64,000 nucleotides of DNA from Streptomyces albireticuli (lineage in GTDB: Bacteria; Actinomycetota; Actinomycetes; Streptomycetales; Streptomycetaceae): the NCBI RefSeq assembly GCF_021228125.1, contig NZ_JAJQQS010000009.1, forward strand, positions 221,910 through 285,909, written 5' to 3'. The notes under the pieces are model-generated. The model was not told where the DNA came from, searched no databases, and saw only the letters and a list, made by a program, of their open reading frames with translations. Positions within the stretch are counted from its first letter, which is position 1. Every line of letters begins with the position of its first letter. Both the position numbers and the translations under genes were made by a program. This document shows positions 1 to 7,984 of the stretch, in pieces.

Positions 1-142
1 TGGAGGCCGAGTTGGGTGTGGACTCGGTGAAGCAGGTGGAGTTGTTGACGCGGGTGTCGGAGCACTACGGGCTGCCGCCGCGTGACACGGGTTTCCGTCT
101 TGTGGAGATCGACACCATGGCCAAGGTTGTCGACTTCTTCGT
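1..142 (+). repeat. Direct repeat, copy 1, of a carrier-domain coding unit
   Basis: Positions 1-142 match 316-457 at an offset of 315 bp (105 codons) with a single mismatch, 128 (T) against 443 (C). The intervening 173 bp are not repeated within the window. Identity at silent sites points to recent duplication or gene conversion between carrier units. Confidence 0.9.
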
Positions 143-497
143 GGCGAACCTCGGTGACGGCACCGCGGAACTCGACGTTCCGGAGGAAAAGGCGGCGCCG
201 GGACTTCTCGCCGAACACCCCGCCGTAGAGCGTGGTGCCGTCGCGGATGCGATTCGTTCCATTTACGCGGCCGCGTTGGAGTACCCGGAAGAGGTCTTCA
301 CGGAGGACGTGTTGTTGGAGGCCGAGTTGGGTGTGGACTCGGTGAAGCAGGTGGAGTTGTTGACGCGGGTGTCGGAGCACTACGGGCTGCCGCCGCGTGA
401 CACGGGTTTCCGTCTTGTGGAGATCGACACCATGGCCAAGGTCGTCGACTTCTTCGTCACCAACCTGGAATCCGGCGCGGTCCCCGTAGCGGCCTGA
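1..497 (+). CDS. C-terminus of a multidomain synthase with two tandem acyl carrier domains (5' end outside window)
   Basis: The frame is open to the left edge (first full codon at 3) and ends at TGA 495-497, so only the last 165 residues are visible. They hold two acyl carrier protein units. Each has the phosphopantetheine site GVDSVKQVELL, where the Ser carries the prosthetic arm, followed by an identical helix region ending near TMAKVVDFFV. The spacing is exactly 105 residues. Tandem carrier domains of this DSxKxVE type are the hallmark of PUFA (Pfa) synthases and related secondary-lipid synthases. The missing upstream part probably holds an acyltransferase and more carrier units, since neither following synthase protein has an acyltransferase. 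TTG and GTT codons are unusually frequent here compared with the next gene. The next start is 99 nt downstream in the same direction. Confidence 0.85.
   Translation, partial: EAELGVDSVKQVELLTRVSEHYGLPPRDTGFRLVEIDTMAKVVDFFVANLGDGTAELDVPEEKAAPGLLAEHPAVERGAVADAIRSIYAAALEYPEEVFTEDVLLEAELGVDSVKQVELLTRVSEHYGLPPRDTGFRLVEIDTMAKVVDFFVTNLESGAVPVAA
316..457 (+). repeat. Direct repeat, copy 2, of a carrier-domain coding unit
   Basis: This is the second copy of the unit at 1-142, in the same frame and with one mismatch. Similarity stops abruptly after 457, where the C-terminal tail of the protein begins. Confidence 0.9.
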
Positions 498-596
498 TCA
501 GCCCCGCACCACCACGCATCCCACCGCCGGCCCGGGGCGCCCGAGAGCGGCGCCCCGGGTTCCGGCAGGCCATGTAGAAGGGCGAGGAGTACGTTC

Positions 597-3500
597 GTGC
601 AAGATCTCAAGGGCAAGCTGGCGCTGGTCACCGGTGGTGCCAGGAACGTGGGCAAGGCAGTGTCGAAGGCACTCGCCGCCCGCGGCGCACACGTCATCAT
701 CAACTACTTCCATTCCGCCGACGCCGCCAAGCTGACCAAGGCCGAGCTGGAGGCCGCCGGCGGCAAGGTGACGCTCATCCGTGCCTCCGTCGCCCGCCAG
801 GAGCAGGTCGACCGGATGTTCGCCGAGATCGACGAGCGCTTCGGCGGCCTGGACATCCTGGTGAACAACGCCGCCAACGGCGCCCTGGTGCCGGTGGACG
901 AGATCACCGACGAGCTCCTCGACCGCGCCATCGACACCAACTACAAGGGCGGCCTGCGGGTCTCCCGGGCGGCGGCGCCGCTGATGGCCCGCCGGGGCGG
1001 TGGCTCGATCGTCACCGTCTCCGCCCTGGGCAGCTCCCAGATGGTCATGGCCAACTACCTCGCCTGCGCCCCCGCCAAGGCGGCCGCCGAGGCGGTCACC
1101 CGCTACCTGGCCGTGGAGTTCGCGCCGCTCAACATCCGGGTGAACACCGCCTCCGCCGCGATGCTGGTCAGCGAGGTCGCCGACGCCTTCCCGCGCGCCG
1201 AGGAGATGCAGCGGGCGATCGTCGACGCCACCCCGCTGGGCCGGCTCGGCACCGCCGAGGACTTCGCCGAGGTCGTCTCCTTCCTCGCCTCCGACGCCTC
1301 CCGCTGGATCACCGGTCAGACCGTCCTCGCCGACGGCGGCCTCACCCTGGGCGCCACGCTCCTTTCGCCCCCCGCCCCCACGGACTCCGCCGCGTCGGTC
1401 GTCGATGCCCGTCCCGCCGACGCGGCGGGCACCTCCCCCGAGGCCGCCCCTGAGCCCGCCGCCGAAGCCGCCCCCGGGCTCTTCGACGACGCCGGCCCGG
1501 ACGACATCGCGGTCGTCGGCATGGGCATGGCCGTCGCCGGCGCGAACAGCCCGTCGGAGTTCTGGCAGCTGCGCATCACCGGTGACGAGCTGTTCGTCCC
1601 CGTCCCGGAGGACCGCTGGGAGCGCGCCCCCTTCTTCTCGCCCGACACCGCGGCCGAGGACAAGTCCTACCAGGACACCTGCGTCTTCATCACCGGCTTC
1701 GAGCCCGAGGAGGGCTCCCTCGACGGCCTCGGCGACGCCGCGGACCACGAGCTGACCACCATGTGGCTGCGCCACTCCCTGGTGCAGGCGCTCGACGGCG
1801 TGAAGCACGACGCGGACGACCGCTACTCCTTCCTCGTCGGCTACACCCCCGACGGCAGCCAGCACCTGGAGGAGGCCGGTGTCATCACCGGCATCCGGCA
1901 GCGGGCCGAGGAGATCGTCCGGGACATGGACGTCCCCGAGGGCGAGCGCGAGAAGGTCCTCGCCCGGATCGAGGAGACCCTGAACGAGCGGTACTGGCGG
2001 GGCGGCGACGCCCCCTCCCGGTTCCTGCCGCACCGGGTCGGCCAGCTCGCCATGGACGGCGTCCTGCCGGGCAACACCGAGCTCCAGATGGTCGACACCG
2101 CCTGCTCCTCGTCCCTCTACGCCATCGACATCGGCATCAAGGGCCTGCTGATGGGCAAGCACGACATCGCCGTGTGCGGTGGCGCCTTCGCCCTCGCCCC
2201 GCGCGGCACGGTGCTCTTCTCCAAGCTCCAGGGCCTCTCCAAGCGCGGTGCCGTGCACTCCCTGGACGCCGACGCCGACGGCGTGATCTTCGCCGACGGC
2301 GCCAGCGTGATCGTCCTCAAGCGGCTGCGCCAGGCGCAGCGCGACGGCGACCAGGTCCTCGCGGTGCTCAAGGCCTTCGGCTCCTCCTCGGACGGCAAGG
2401 GCAAGGCCATCTACGCGCCCAACGCCGCCGGCCAGGACCTCGCCGTGCAGCGGGCGCTGGACGGCGACGTCTCCGCGGCGGACGTGGACTGGATCATCGC
2501 CCACGCCACCGGCACACCCGCCGGTGACCTCGCCGAGTTCACCACCCTCCGGGGCCACTTCGGCACCGAGCGCACCAGCTATGTCACCTCCAACAAGTCG
2601 CTGATCGGGCACACCGGCTGGGCGGCCGGCGTCGTCTCCGTCATCGAGGCGATCCTGGGCATGGAGCACGGCGCGATCCCGCACCAGTACCGCTTCAACG
2701 CCCCCAACCCGGACTTCCACCTGGAGGACTCCAAGCTGGAGATCCCCACCGAGACGGTCGCCTGGCCGGCCGAGGAGGGGAAGGTCCGGTCCGCCGCGGT
2801 CTCCGGCTTCGGCTTCGGCGGCACCAACGCCCACCTGATCGTGCAGGAACACCGCGCCGGTGAGCCCGCGGGCGCCGAGGCGGCGGGCCCGCTCACCCCG
2901 CCCACCGACGAGCGGATCGCCGTCGTGGCCTGGTCCGCGCACGTCCCCGGGCTGGACTCGCGCGAGGCCGTCCGCGGCTGGCTGACCGACGGCACGGCAC
3001 AGGCGGAGAGCAGCTTCGGCGAGTTCTACCCCGCGCCTTCGTTCAACAAGGTCCGGCTGCCCCCGAAGACGGTGCGCGCCATCGACCGCTGCCAGCTGAT
3101 GATCCTGGAGTGCGCGCACGACCTGCGCGACCAGTTCACGGACTTCTGGGAGGAGCACAGCCGCACCACGGGCGTGTTCGTCGGCAACATGGGCCCGACC
3201 CGCGCGGCCATGCTCTACGCCAACCGCTGCTACCTCGACGACATCGCCCACGCCCTCCGGCAGAAGGCGGACGGCGCCGCCCCGGGCGTGCTGGACGAGG
3301 TCGTCGACCGGCTGCGGGAGCGGGTGCGCGGCCAGATACCCCCGTCCAACGAGGACTCCTTCCCGGGCATGATGCCCAACGTCATCTCCGCCCGGGTCGC
3401 CAACTACTTCGACCTCAAGGGCCCGAACATCACGCTCGACTCGGGCTTCTCCTCCGCGCTCACCGCGGTCGAGACCGCCTGCCGCTACCTGCGCAGCGGC

Positions 3501-6500
3501 GAGCTGGACTTCGCGCTCGCCGGCGGCATCAACGGCAACAGCCTGCGCGAGTACCGCACGGTGCTGGCCGACCTCTTCGGCCCGTCCTTCGAGGAGGACA
3601 AGGACCTCGCCGAGGGCGCGTTCCTCTTCGGCCTGGCCACCGAGACGAAGGCCCGCGAGGCCGGGCTGCCGATCCTCGGCTACGTGGACGGGCTGACCGT
3701 CGACGACGAGCGGGCCGGCGCCGACACCATCGAGTGCGGCGCGGAGACCTACGACCGGTCCCGCTACCTGGGCGCCGCGGGCGGCCTCGCGCTGCTCGAC
3801 GCCCTGCACCGGCCCGCCGGCCCGGTGGCCATCACCTGCGGCCAGGGCGCCGCGACCACCCGGCTCCAGCTGACCGTCACCGGCGCCTACGCCCCGGCGG
3901 GCACGCCCGCCGCCGCGCCCGCCGCCGACGGCGCCCCGGCGCTCGTCCCGGAGCGGTTCGCCGACTCCGCGCAGTACGCGCCGGGCAGCTCCCTCCAGGT
4001 GCGCCGCCGGGTGCCGGTCCTCACCGAGCTCCCCGCGGCGGAGACCCGCGAGCGGATCCCGTTCCTGCCGCAGGGCGTGGTCGTCCTCACCGACCTGCCC
4101 GACCTCGGCGCCAGCCTGCGGCACCTGCCGAAGGACTCGCTGGTGCTGTCCACCGCCAAGGTGGACGTGACCCGGCCCGGCTGGACCCACCTCTCGGAGG
4201 TCACCCCGGAGACGGTCCGCGCCGCCCTGGACGCGCACGGCCTGCCCGTACGCCACGTCCGGGTCGTCACCGACCTCAACCGCTCCGCGCCGCTGCCCCG
4301 GTCGCTGGCCACCGGCAGCTCCACGCTGACCGCGCTGCACGACGCGCTGTTCCTCACCCTCCAGGCGCGCTTCGACGACCTGGACACCGAGGGCTCCTCC
4401 GTCGTCGGCCTGCTGCTGGGCGCCGTCGCCGACGAGGTGCCGCACGCCTTCGCCGGCCTCTTCTCCGGACTGTTCAAGGGCGCCTTCCTGGAGCTGTCCA
4501 AGGCCCTGGTGTTCGCCCTGTTCACCGCCGAGGACGGGCCCCGCAAGGGCGCCCTGCTCGCCGAGGCGGAGACCCGGTTCGCCCGTACCTTCCCGGTCGT
4601 CTACGAGGACGGCGGCGTCCGCAAGGGCTACACGCTCGTCGACGAGCCGGTCGAGCTCACCGGACCCACCGAGGCCCGGCTGACCCGCGACTCCGTGGTG
4701 CTGGCCATGGGCGGCGCCCGCGGCATCACCGCCGAGGTGGTCAAGAGCCTCGCCGAGCACTTCGGCCCGCGGATCTACCTGGTCGGCAGCAACCCGCTGG
4801 ACAGCTACCCGGCCGAGGTCTTCGAGGGCGACGACGAGACGTTCGCCGCCACCCGCCAGGCGCACATCCGCAGGAGCATCGGCGCGGGCAAGAACGTCGC
4901 CCAGGCCAACCGCGAGTTCGACCGGATGCTGGACGCCCGCGCGGCGCGCCGCAACATCGCCGACATGGAGGCGCACAGCGGCGCCGGCCGGGTCACCTAC
5001 TTCGCCTGCGACGGGCAGGACGGCAAGGCCGTCGAGGCGGTCGTGGCGAAGGTCCTGGCCGACGGCGCCGACGTGGACCTGCTGATCAACGCGGCGGGCC
5101 GGAACCGCTCCGCGTCCATCAAGGACAAGAACTTCGCGGAGTTCACCGCCATCCGCGACCTGAAGCTGCGCAGCTACCACAACCTCAAGCGGGCGTTCGG
5201 GGACCGGCAGCCCCGCATGTGGTGCAACTTCGGCTCACTGCTCGGCTACTTCGGCCAGGTCGGGGAGCCCGACTACGCCTCGGGCAACGACTTCCTGGCG
5301 ACGGCGGCCACCTACGGCGCCCGGAGCGCGGGCACGGGCGAGTTCACCATCGGGTGGACGCTGTGGGACGGCACCGGCATGGGCGCCAACGAGCTCACCA
5401 AGGCGTACTTCCAGCGCGCCGGCTCGTACAGCCACATGGCGGTGGCCGAGGGCACCCACCACTTCGTACGGGAGCTGCACGCCCCCTACCGGCACCCCTC
5501 CGTGGTGCACCTGGGCACCGCCGAGGAGGCCACGGTCGAGCGCTTCTACCCGGGCTACCCCAGCGGCTCCGGGGCCTTTGGGGCGGGCACGGCGTCCGCC
5601 GGCCCGGCCGACCGCGGGTTCTACCTGCGGGAGGTGGTCTCCGCCGACCGCGACGAGGCCGTCTTCAGCTGCGTCTTCGACCTGGAGACGCACGGCTACC
5701 TGAACCACCACCTGGTCCGCGAGGCGCCCACCCTGCCGGGCACCTTCGTCACCGAGATCGCCGGCGAGGCCGCCCGCTTCCTCGCCCCGGACATGCAGGT
5801 CTTCGCCTACGAGGACCTGGAGTTCCAGCACTTCCTGCGCGCCTACGACGGGGGCAAGGACCTCCCGAAGCGGATCACCGCCCGGGTGACCGACCGCGCG
5901 GAGGAGGTCACGACGGTCGAGGTGCGCATCTCCACCGACGTCGTCTCGCCCAGCGGGGTGCTGCTGGTCAAGGACAAGACGCACTTCACCGCCCGGGTGC
6001 TGCTGCGGGCCGGGTTCCCGACGCCGCCGCGCTGGGAGAAGTGGGACGACTCCGACGCCCAGCCGGTCATCGACCCGTACCACGCGCCGGCCTCGCCGGT
6101 GACGCTCACCGGGCCGTTCGTCTCCACCACCGACACCCGGCTGACCTCCCAGGGCAAGCGGGCCACCTACCGGGTGGACCTGCCCGCGGGCGACCCGGTG
6201 TGGTCCCGCTTCACCGCGCCGTCGATCCTGCTCGACGGGCTCGCCCGGACGGGCGTGCTCAACCTCGTCGACGGGCACCTCGTCCCGATCGCGGCCCCGC
6301 TGTCGATCCGCCGGATCGACCTCTACGAGCGGGCCAACGACGCCGAACTGGTGGAGCGCTACGGCTCGCTGGAGCTCTACGCCACCCCGGCCGGCTTCAA
6401 CATGCCGGGCAGCGCCCCGGACAACCGGTTCGTGGCCGCCACCTCCGAGGGCCGGGTCGTCGCCCAGATGAAGGACGTCCGCGCGACGGTCATCGGCTAC

Positions 6501-6575
6501 GTCGACCACCTGACCGGGCAGTTCTACTCCCCCGAGAAGGAACCCCTCACCGAGCCGGCGACGGCGGTGCGCTGA
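597..6575 (+). CDS. Pfa-like synthase: FabL-type ER / KS / CLF / KR / DH, 1992 aa
   Basis: The GTG start lies 7 nt after GAGGAG (584-589). Residues 1-258 form a short-chain reductase with TGGARNVG and Tyr154-x6-Lys161, the spacing of FabL enoyl-ACP reductases rather than Y-x3-K. A Pro/Ala linker follows. Residues 302-755 are a ketosynthase with DTACSSS (Cys503), His636, Lys667 and His672. Residues 772-1100 are a second KS fold in which the nucleophile is Phe951, so it resembles a chain length factor. Residues 1130-1650 are a ketoreductase (structural half, then GGARGIT, Ser1547, Tyr1560). The C-terminus is a double-hotdog dehydratase with His1705 and Asp1880. Together these give a full reducing cycle for a long acyl chain carried on the upstream ACPs. 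No acyltransferase is present. The product is unknown. The stop overlaps the next ATG by 1 nt. Confidence 0.85.
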   Translation: MQDLKGKLALVTGGARNVGKAVSKALAARGAHVIINYFHSADAAKLTKAELEAAGGKVTLIRASVARQEQVDRMFAEIDERFGGLDILVNNAANGALVPVDEITDELLDRAIDTNYKGGLRVSRAAAPLMARRGGGSIVTVSALGSSQMVMANYLACAPAKAAAEAVTRYLAVEFAPLNIRVNTASAAMLVSEVADAFPRAEEMQRAIVDATPLGRLGTAEDFAEVVSFLASDASRWITGQTVLADGGLTLGATLLSPPAPTDSAASVVDARPADAAGTSPEAAPEPAAEAAPGLFDDAGPDDIAVVGMGMAVAGANSPSEFWQLRITGDELFVPVPEDRWERAPFFSPDTAAEDKSYQDTCVFITGFEPEEGSLDGLGDAADHELTTMWLRHSLVQALDGVKHDADDRYSFLVGYTPDGSQHLEEAGVITGIRQRAEEIVRDMDVPEGEREKVLARIEETLNERYWRGGDAPSRFLPHRVGQLAMDGVLPGNTELQMVDTACSSSLYAIDIGIKGLLMGKHDIAVCGGAFALAPRGTVLFSKLQGLSKRGAVHSLDADADGVIFADGASVIVLKRLRQAQRDGDQVLAVLKAFGSSSDGKGKAIYAPNAAGQDLAVQRALDGDVSAADVDWIIAHATGTPAGDLAEFTTLRGHFGTERTSYVTSNKSLIGHTGWAAGVVSVIEAILGMEHGAIPHQYRFNAPNPDFHLEDSKLEIPTETVAWPAEEGKVRSAAVSGFGFGGTNAHLIVQEHRAGEPAGAEAAGPLTPPTDERIAVVAWSAHVPGLDSREAVRGWLTDGTAQAESSFGEFYPAPSFNKVRLPPKTVRAIDRCQLMILECAHDLRDQFTDFWEEHSRTTGVFVGNMGPTRAAMLYANRCYLDDIAHALRQKADGAAPGVLDEVVDRLRERVRGQIPPSNEDSFPGMMPNVISARVANYFDLKGPNITLDSGFSSALTAVETACRYLRSGELDFALAGGINGNSLREYRTVLADLFGPSFEEDKDLAEGAFLFGLATETKAREAGLPILGYVDGLTVDDERAGADTIECGAETYDRSRYLGAAGGLALLDALHRPAGPVAITCGQGAATTRLQLTVTGAYAPAGTPAAAPAADGAPALVPERFADSAQYAPGSSLQVRRRVPVLTELPAAETRERIPFLPQGVVVLTDLPDLGASLRHLPKDSLVLSTAKVDVTRPGWTHLSEVTPETVRAALDAHGLPVRHVRVVTDLNRSAPLPRSLATGSSTLTALHDALFLTLQARFDDLDTEGSSVVGLLLGAVADEVPHAFAGLFSGLFKGAFLELSKALVFALFTAEDGPRKGALLAEAETRFARTFPVVYEDGGVRKGYTLVDEPVELTGPTEARLTRDSVVLAMGGARGITAEVVKSLAEHFGPRIYLVGSNPLDSYPAEVFEGDDETFAATRQAHIRRSIGAGKNVAQANREFDRMLDARAARRNIADMEAHSGAGRVTYFACDGQDGKAVEAVVAKVLADGADVDLLINAAGRNRSASIKDKNFAEFTAIRDLKLRSYHNLKRAFGDRQPRMWCNFGSLLGYFGQVGEPDYASGNDFLATAATYGARSAGTGEFTIGWTLWDGTGMGANELTKAYFQRAGSYSHMAVAEGTHHFVRELHAPYRHPSVVHLGTAEEATVERFYPGYPSGSGAFGAGTASAGPADRGFYLREVVSADRDEAVFSCVFDLETHGYLNHHLVREAPTLPGTFVTEIAGEAARFLAPDMQVFAYEDLEFQHFLRAYDGGKDLPKRITARVTDRAEEVTTVEVRISTDVVSPSGVLLVKDKTHFTARVLLRAGFPTPPRWEKWDDSDAQPVIDPYHAPASPVTLTGPFVSTTDTRLTSQGKRATYRVDLPAGDPVWSRFTAPSILLDGLARTGVLNLVDGHLVPIAAPLSIRRIDLYERANDAELVERYGSLELYATPAGFNMPGSAPDNRFVAATSEGRVVAQMKDVRATVIGYVDHLTGQFYSPEKEPLTEPATAVR

Positions 6576-7984
6576 TGACGACCAAGGAGAAGCCCGTGCC
6601 CGAGACCGGAACCGGCCGGCAGGCGCCCGGCCCCGAAGGCGGCGTCCTCTTCGGAGCCCTGAGCAGCTTCAAGAAGGACACCCTGAAGCTCCTGATGGAG
6701 ATGCAGCGGCGGTACGGCGGCATCGTCCGGATGAAGATGGGCCCCTACCTCGTCCACCAGCTGACCAGCCCCGAGCACGTCAAGCACGTGCTCCAGAACA
6801 ACAGCTCCAACTACACCCGCGGCAAGTTCTACCGCGGCTTCAACCTCTTCTTCGGCCGCGGCATGCTCACCACCGACGGCCCCGAGTGGAAGACGCGGCG
6901 CGCGGTCAGCCAGCCGTTCTTCAACCGCACCAAGCTGCGCAACAACTCCGCCGTCATCACCACGACCACCGACGAGCTCATCGCCAAGTGGGAGGGCGCC
7001 GCCAGGACCGGCGAGGAGATCGACGTCACGGACGACATGATGTGGCTGGCGATGGGCGTCCTCGGCCGCATGTTCTACGGCGTCGACCTCCGGGACTACG
7101 CCGACCGCCTGATGCCCGCCGTCCGGTTCTCGCTCAAGGCGATGATCCTCACCGGCGAGGTCAAGCAGATGCTGCCGAAGTGGATACCCACCAAGTACCA
7201 GCGCGACCTCCAGCGCTACCAGGCCGTGCTCAACGGCGTCATGGACGAGATCATCAACCTCCACCGGCAGGGCAAGGGGGACGACGAGAGCGTCGTCGCC
7301 GCCCTGCTCGGCGCCACCCACGCGGTCACCGGCAAACCGTTCACCCAGACCCAGATCAGGGCCGAGCTCAAGACCCTCTTCCTGGCCGGGCACGAGACCA
7401 CGGGCTGCGCCCTGACCTGGACGCTCTACGCCATCGCCAAGAACGTCGACGTCCGGCGCAAGCTGGAGGCCGAGCTGGACGAGGTGCTCGGCGACCGGGT
7501 GCCCACCGCCGACGACCTGCCGCGGCTCACCTACCTGCGGCAGGTGGTCGACGAGTCGCTGCGGATGTACCCGCCGATCTGGCTGTTCCCCCGGGACGCG
7601 GTGGCCGACGACAACATCAACGGCTTCCACATCCCGGCCGGCAGCACGATCCTGGTGCCCACCTACGCGGCGCACCACAACAAGGAGAGCTGGGACGACC
7701 CGGAGGCCTTCGACCCGGAGCGGTTCTGCCCGGTCGCGGGCAAGAAGAGCGGCCGTGACCGGTACGACTACTTCCCCTTCGGTGGCGGCGCGCGCAAGTG
7801 CATCGGCATGGACCTCGCGCTCCTGGAGATCCAGCTGGCCGTCGCGATGATCACCCGGCGCTACCGGCTCAGCCTGGTGGCCGGCCACCCGGTCACCCCG
7901 TCCGCGCTGGTCTCGCTCCGCCCGCAGCCCAAGGTCCTGATGACCGTCCGGCACAACGACGGACAGCGGGCGGCCGCGGCATGA
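6575..7984 (+). CDS. Cytochrome P450 (class E type), 469 aa
   Basis: The ATG at 6575 overlaps the synthase stop (TGATG), so it is translationally coupled. Family landmarks are the I-helix AGHETTG (His273), ExxR at Glu327-Arg330, and the haem loop FPFGGGARKCIG with ligand Cys409. Length and the preserved ERR core indicate an active monooxygenase needing external reductase partners, none of which is visible in the window. The N-terminal sequence (LFFGRGMLTTDGPEWKTRR) resembles fatty-acid- and terpene-oxidising bacterial P450s more than the CYP105/107 macrolide type. Its place inside the synthase operon suggests it hydroxylates or desaturates the acyl product. The substrate is inferred. The stop overlaps the next start (ATGA). 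Confidence 0.9.
   Translation: MTTKEKPVPETGTGRQAPGPEGGVLFGALSSFKKDTLKLLMEMQRRYGGIVRMKMGPYLVHQLTSPEHVKHVLQNNSSNYTRGKFYRGFNLFFGRGMLTTDGPEWKTRRAVSQPFFNRTKLRNNSAVITTTTDELIAKWEGAARTGEEIDVTDDMMWLAMGVLGRMFYGVDLRDYADRLMPAVRFSLKAMILTGEVKQMLPKWIPTKYQRDLQRYQAVLNGVMDEIINLHRQGKGDDESVVAALLGATHAVTGKPFTQTQIRAELKTLFLAGHETTGCALTWTLYAIAKNVDVRRKLEAELDEVLGDRVPTADDLPRLTYLRQVVDESLRMYPPIWLFPRDAVADDNINGFHIPAGSTILVPTYAAHHNKESWDDPEAFDPERFCPVAGKKSGRDRYDYFPFGGGARKCIGMDLALLEIQLAVAMITRRYRLSLVAGHPVTPSALVSLRPQPKVLMTVRHNDGQRAAAA

Noticed and set aside
498..5180. Very long open frame on the minus strand opposite the Pfa-like synthase
   Set aside because: Its translation is Gly/Ala/Arg/Val-rich with no recognisable fold and is the usual antisense effect of GC-biased third codon positions. 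The plus strand has complete catalytic domains.
3110..6574. In-frame upstream extension of the P450 and similar long extensions of the oxygenase, amidohydrolase and surface-protein genes
   Set aside because: They overlap other well-supported genes in another frame, are Arg/Pro-rich, and lack ribosome sites. The short starts have overlaps or Shine-Dalgarno sequences.
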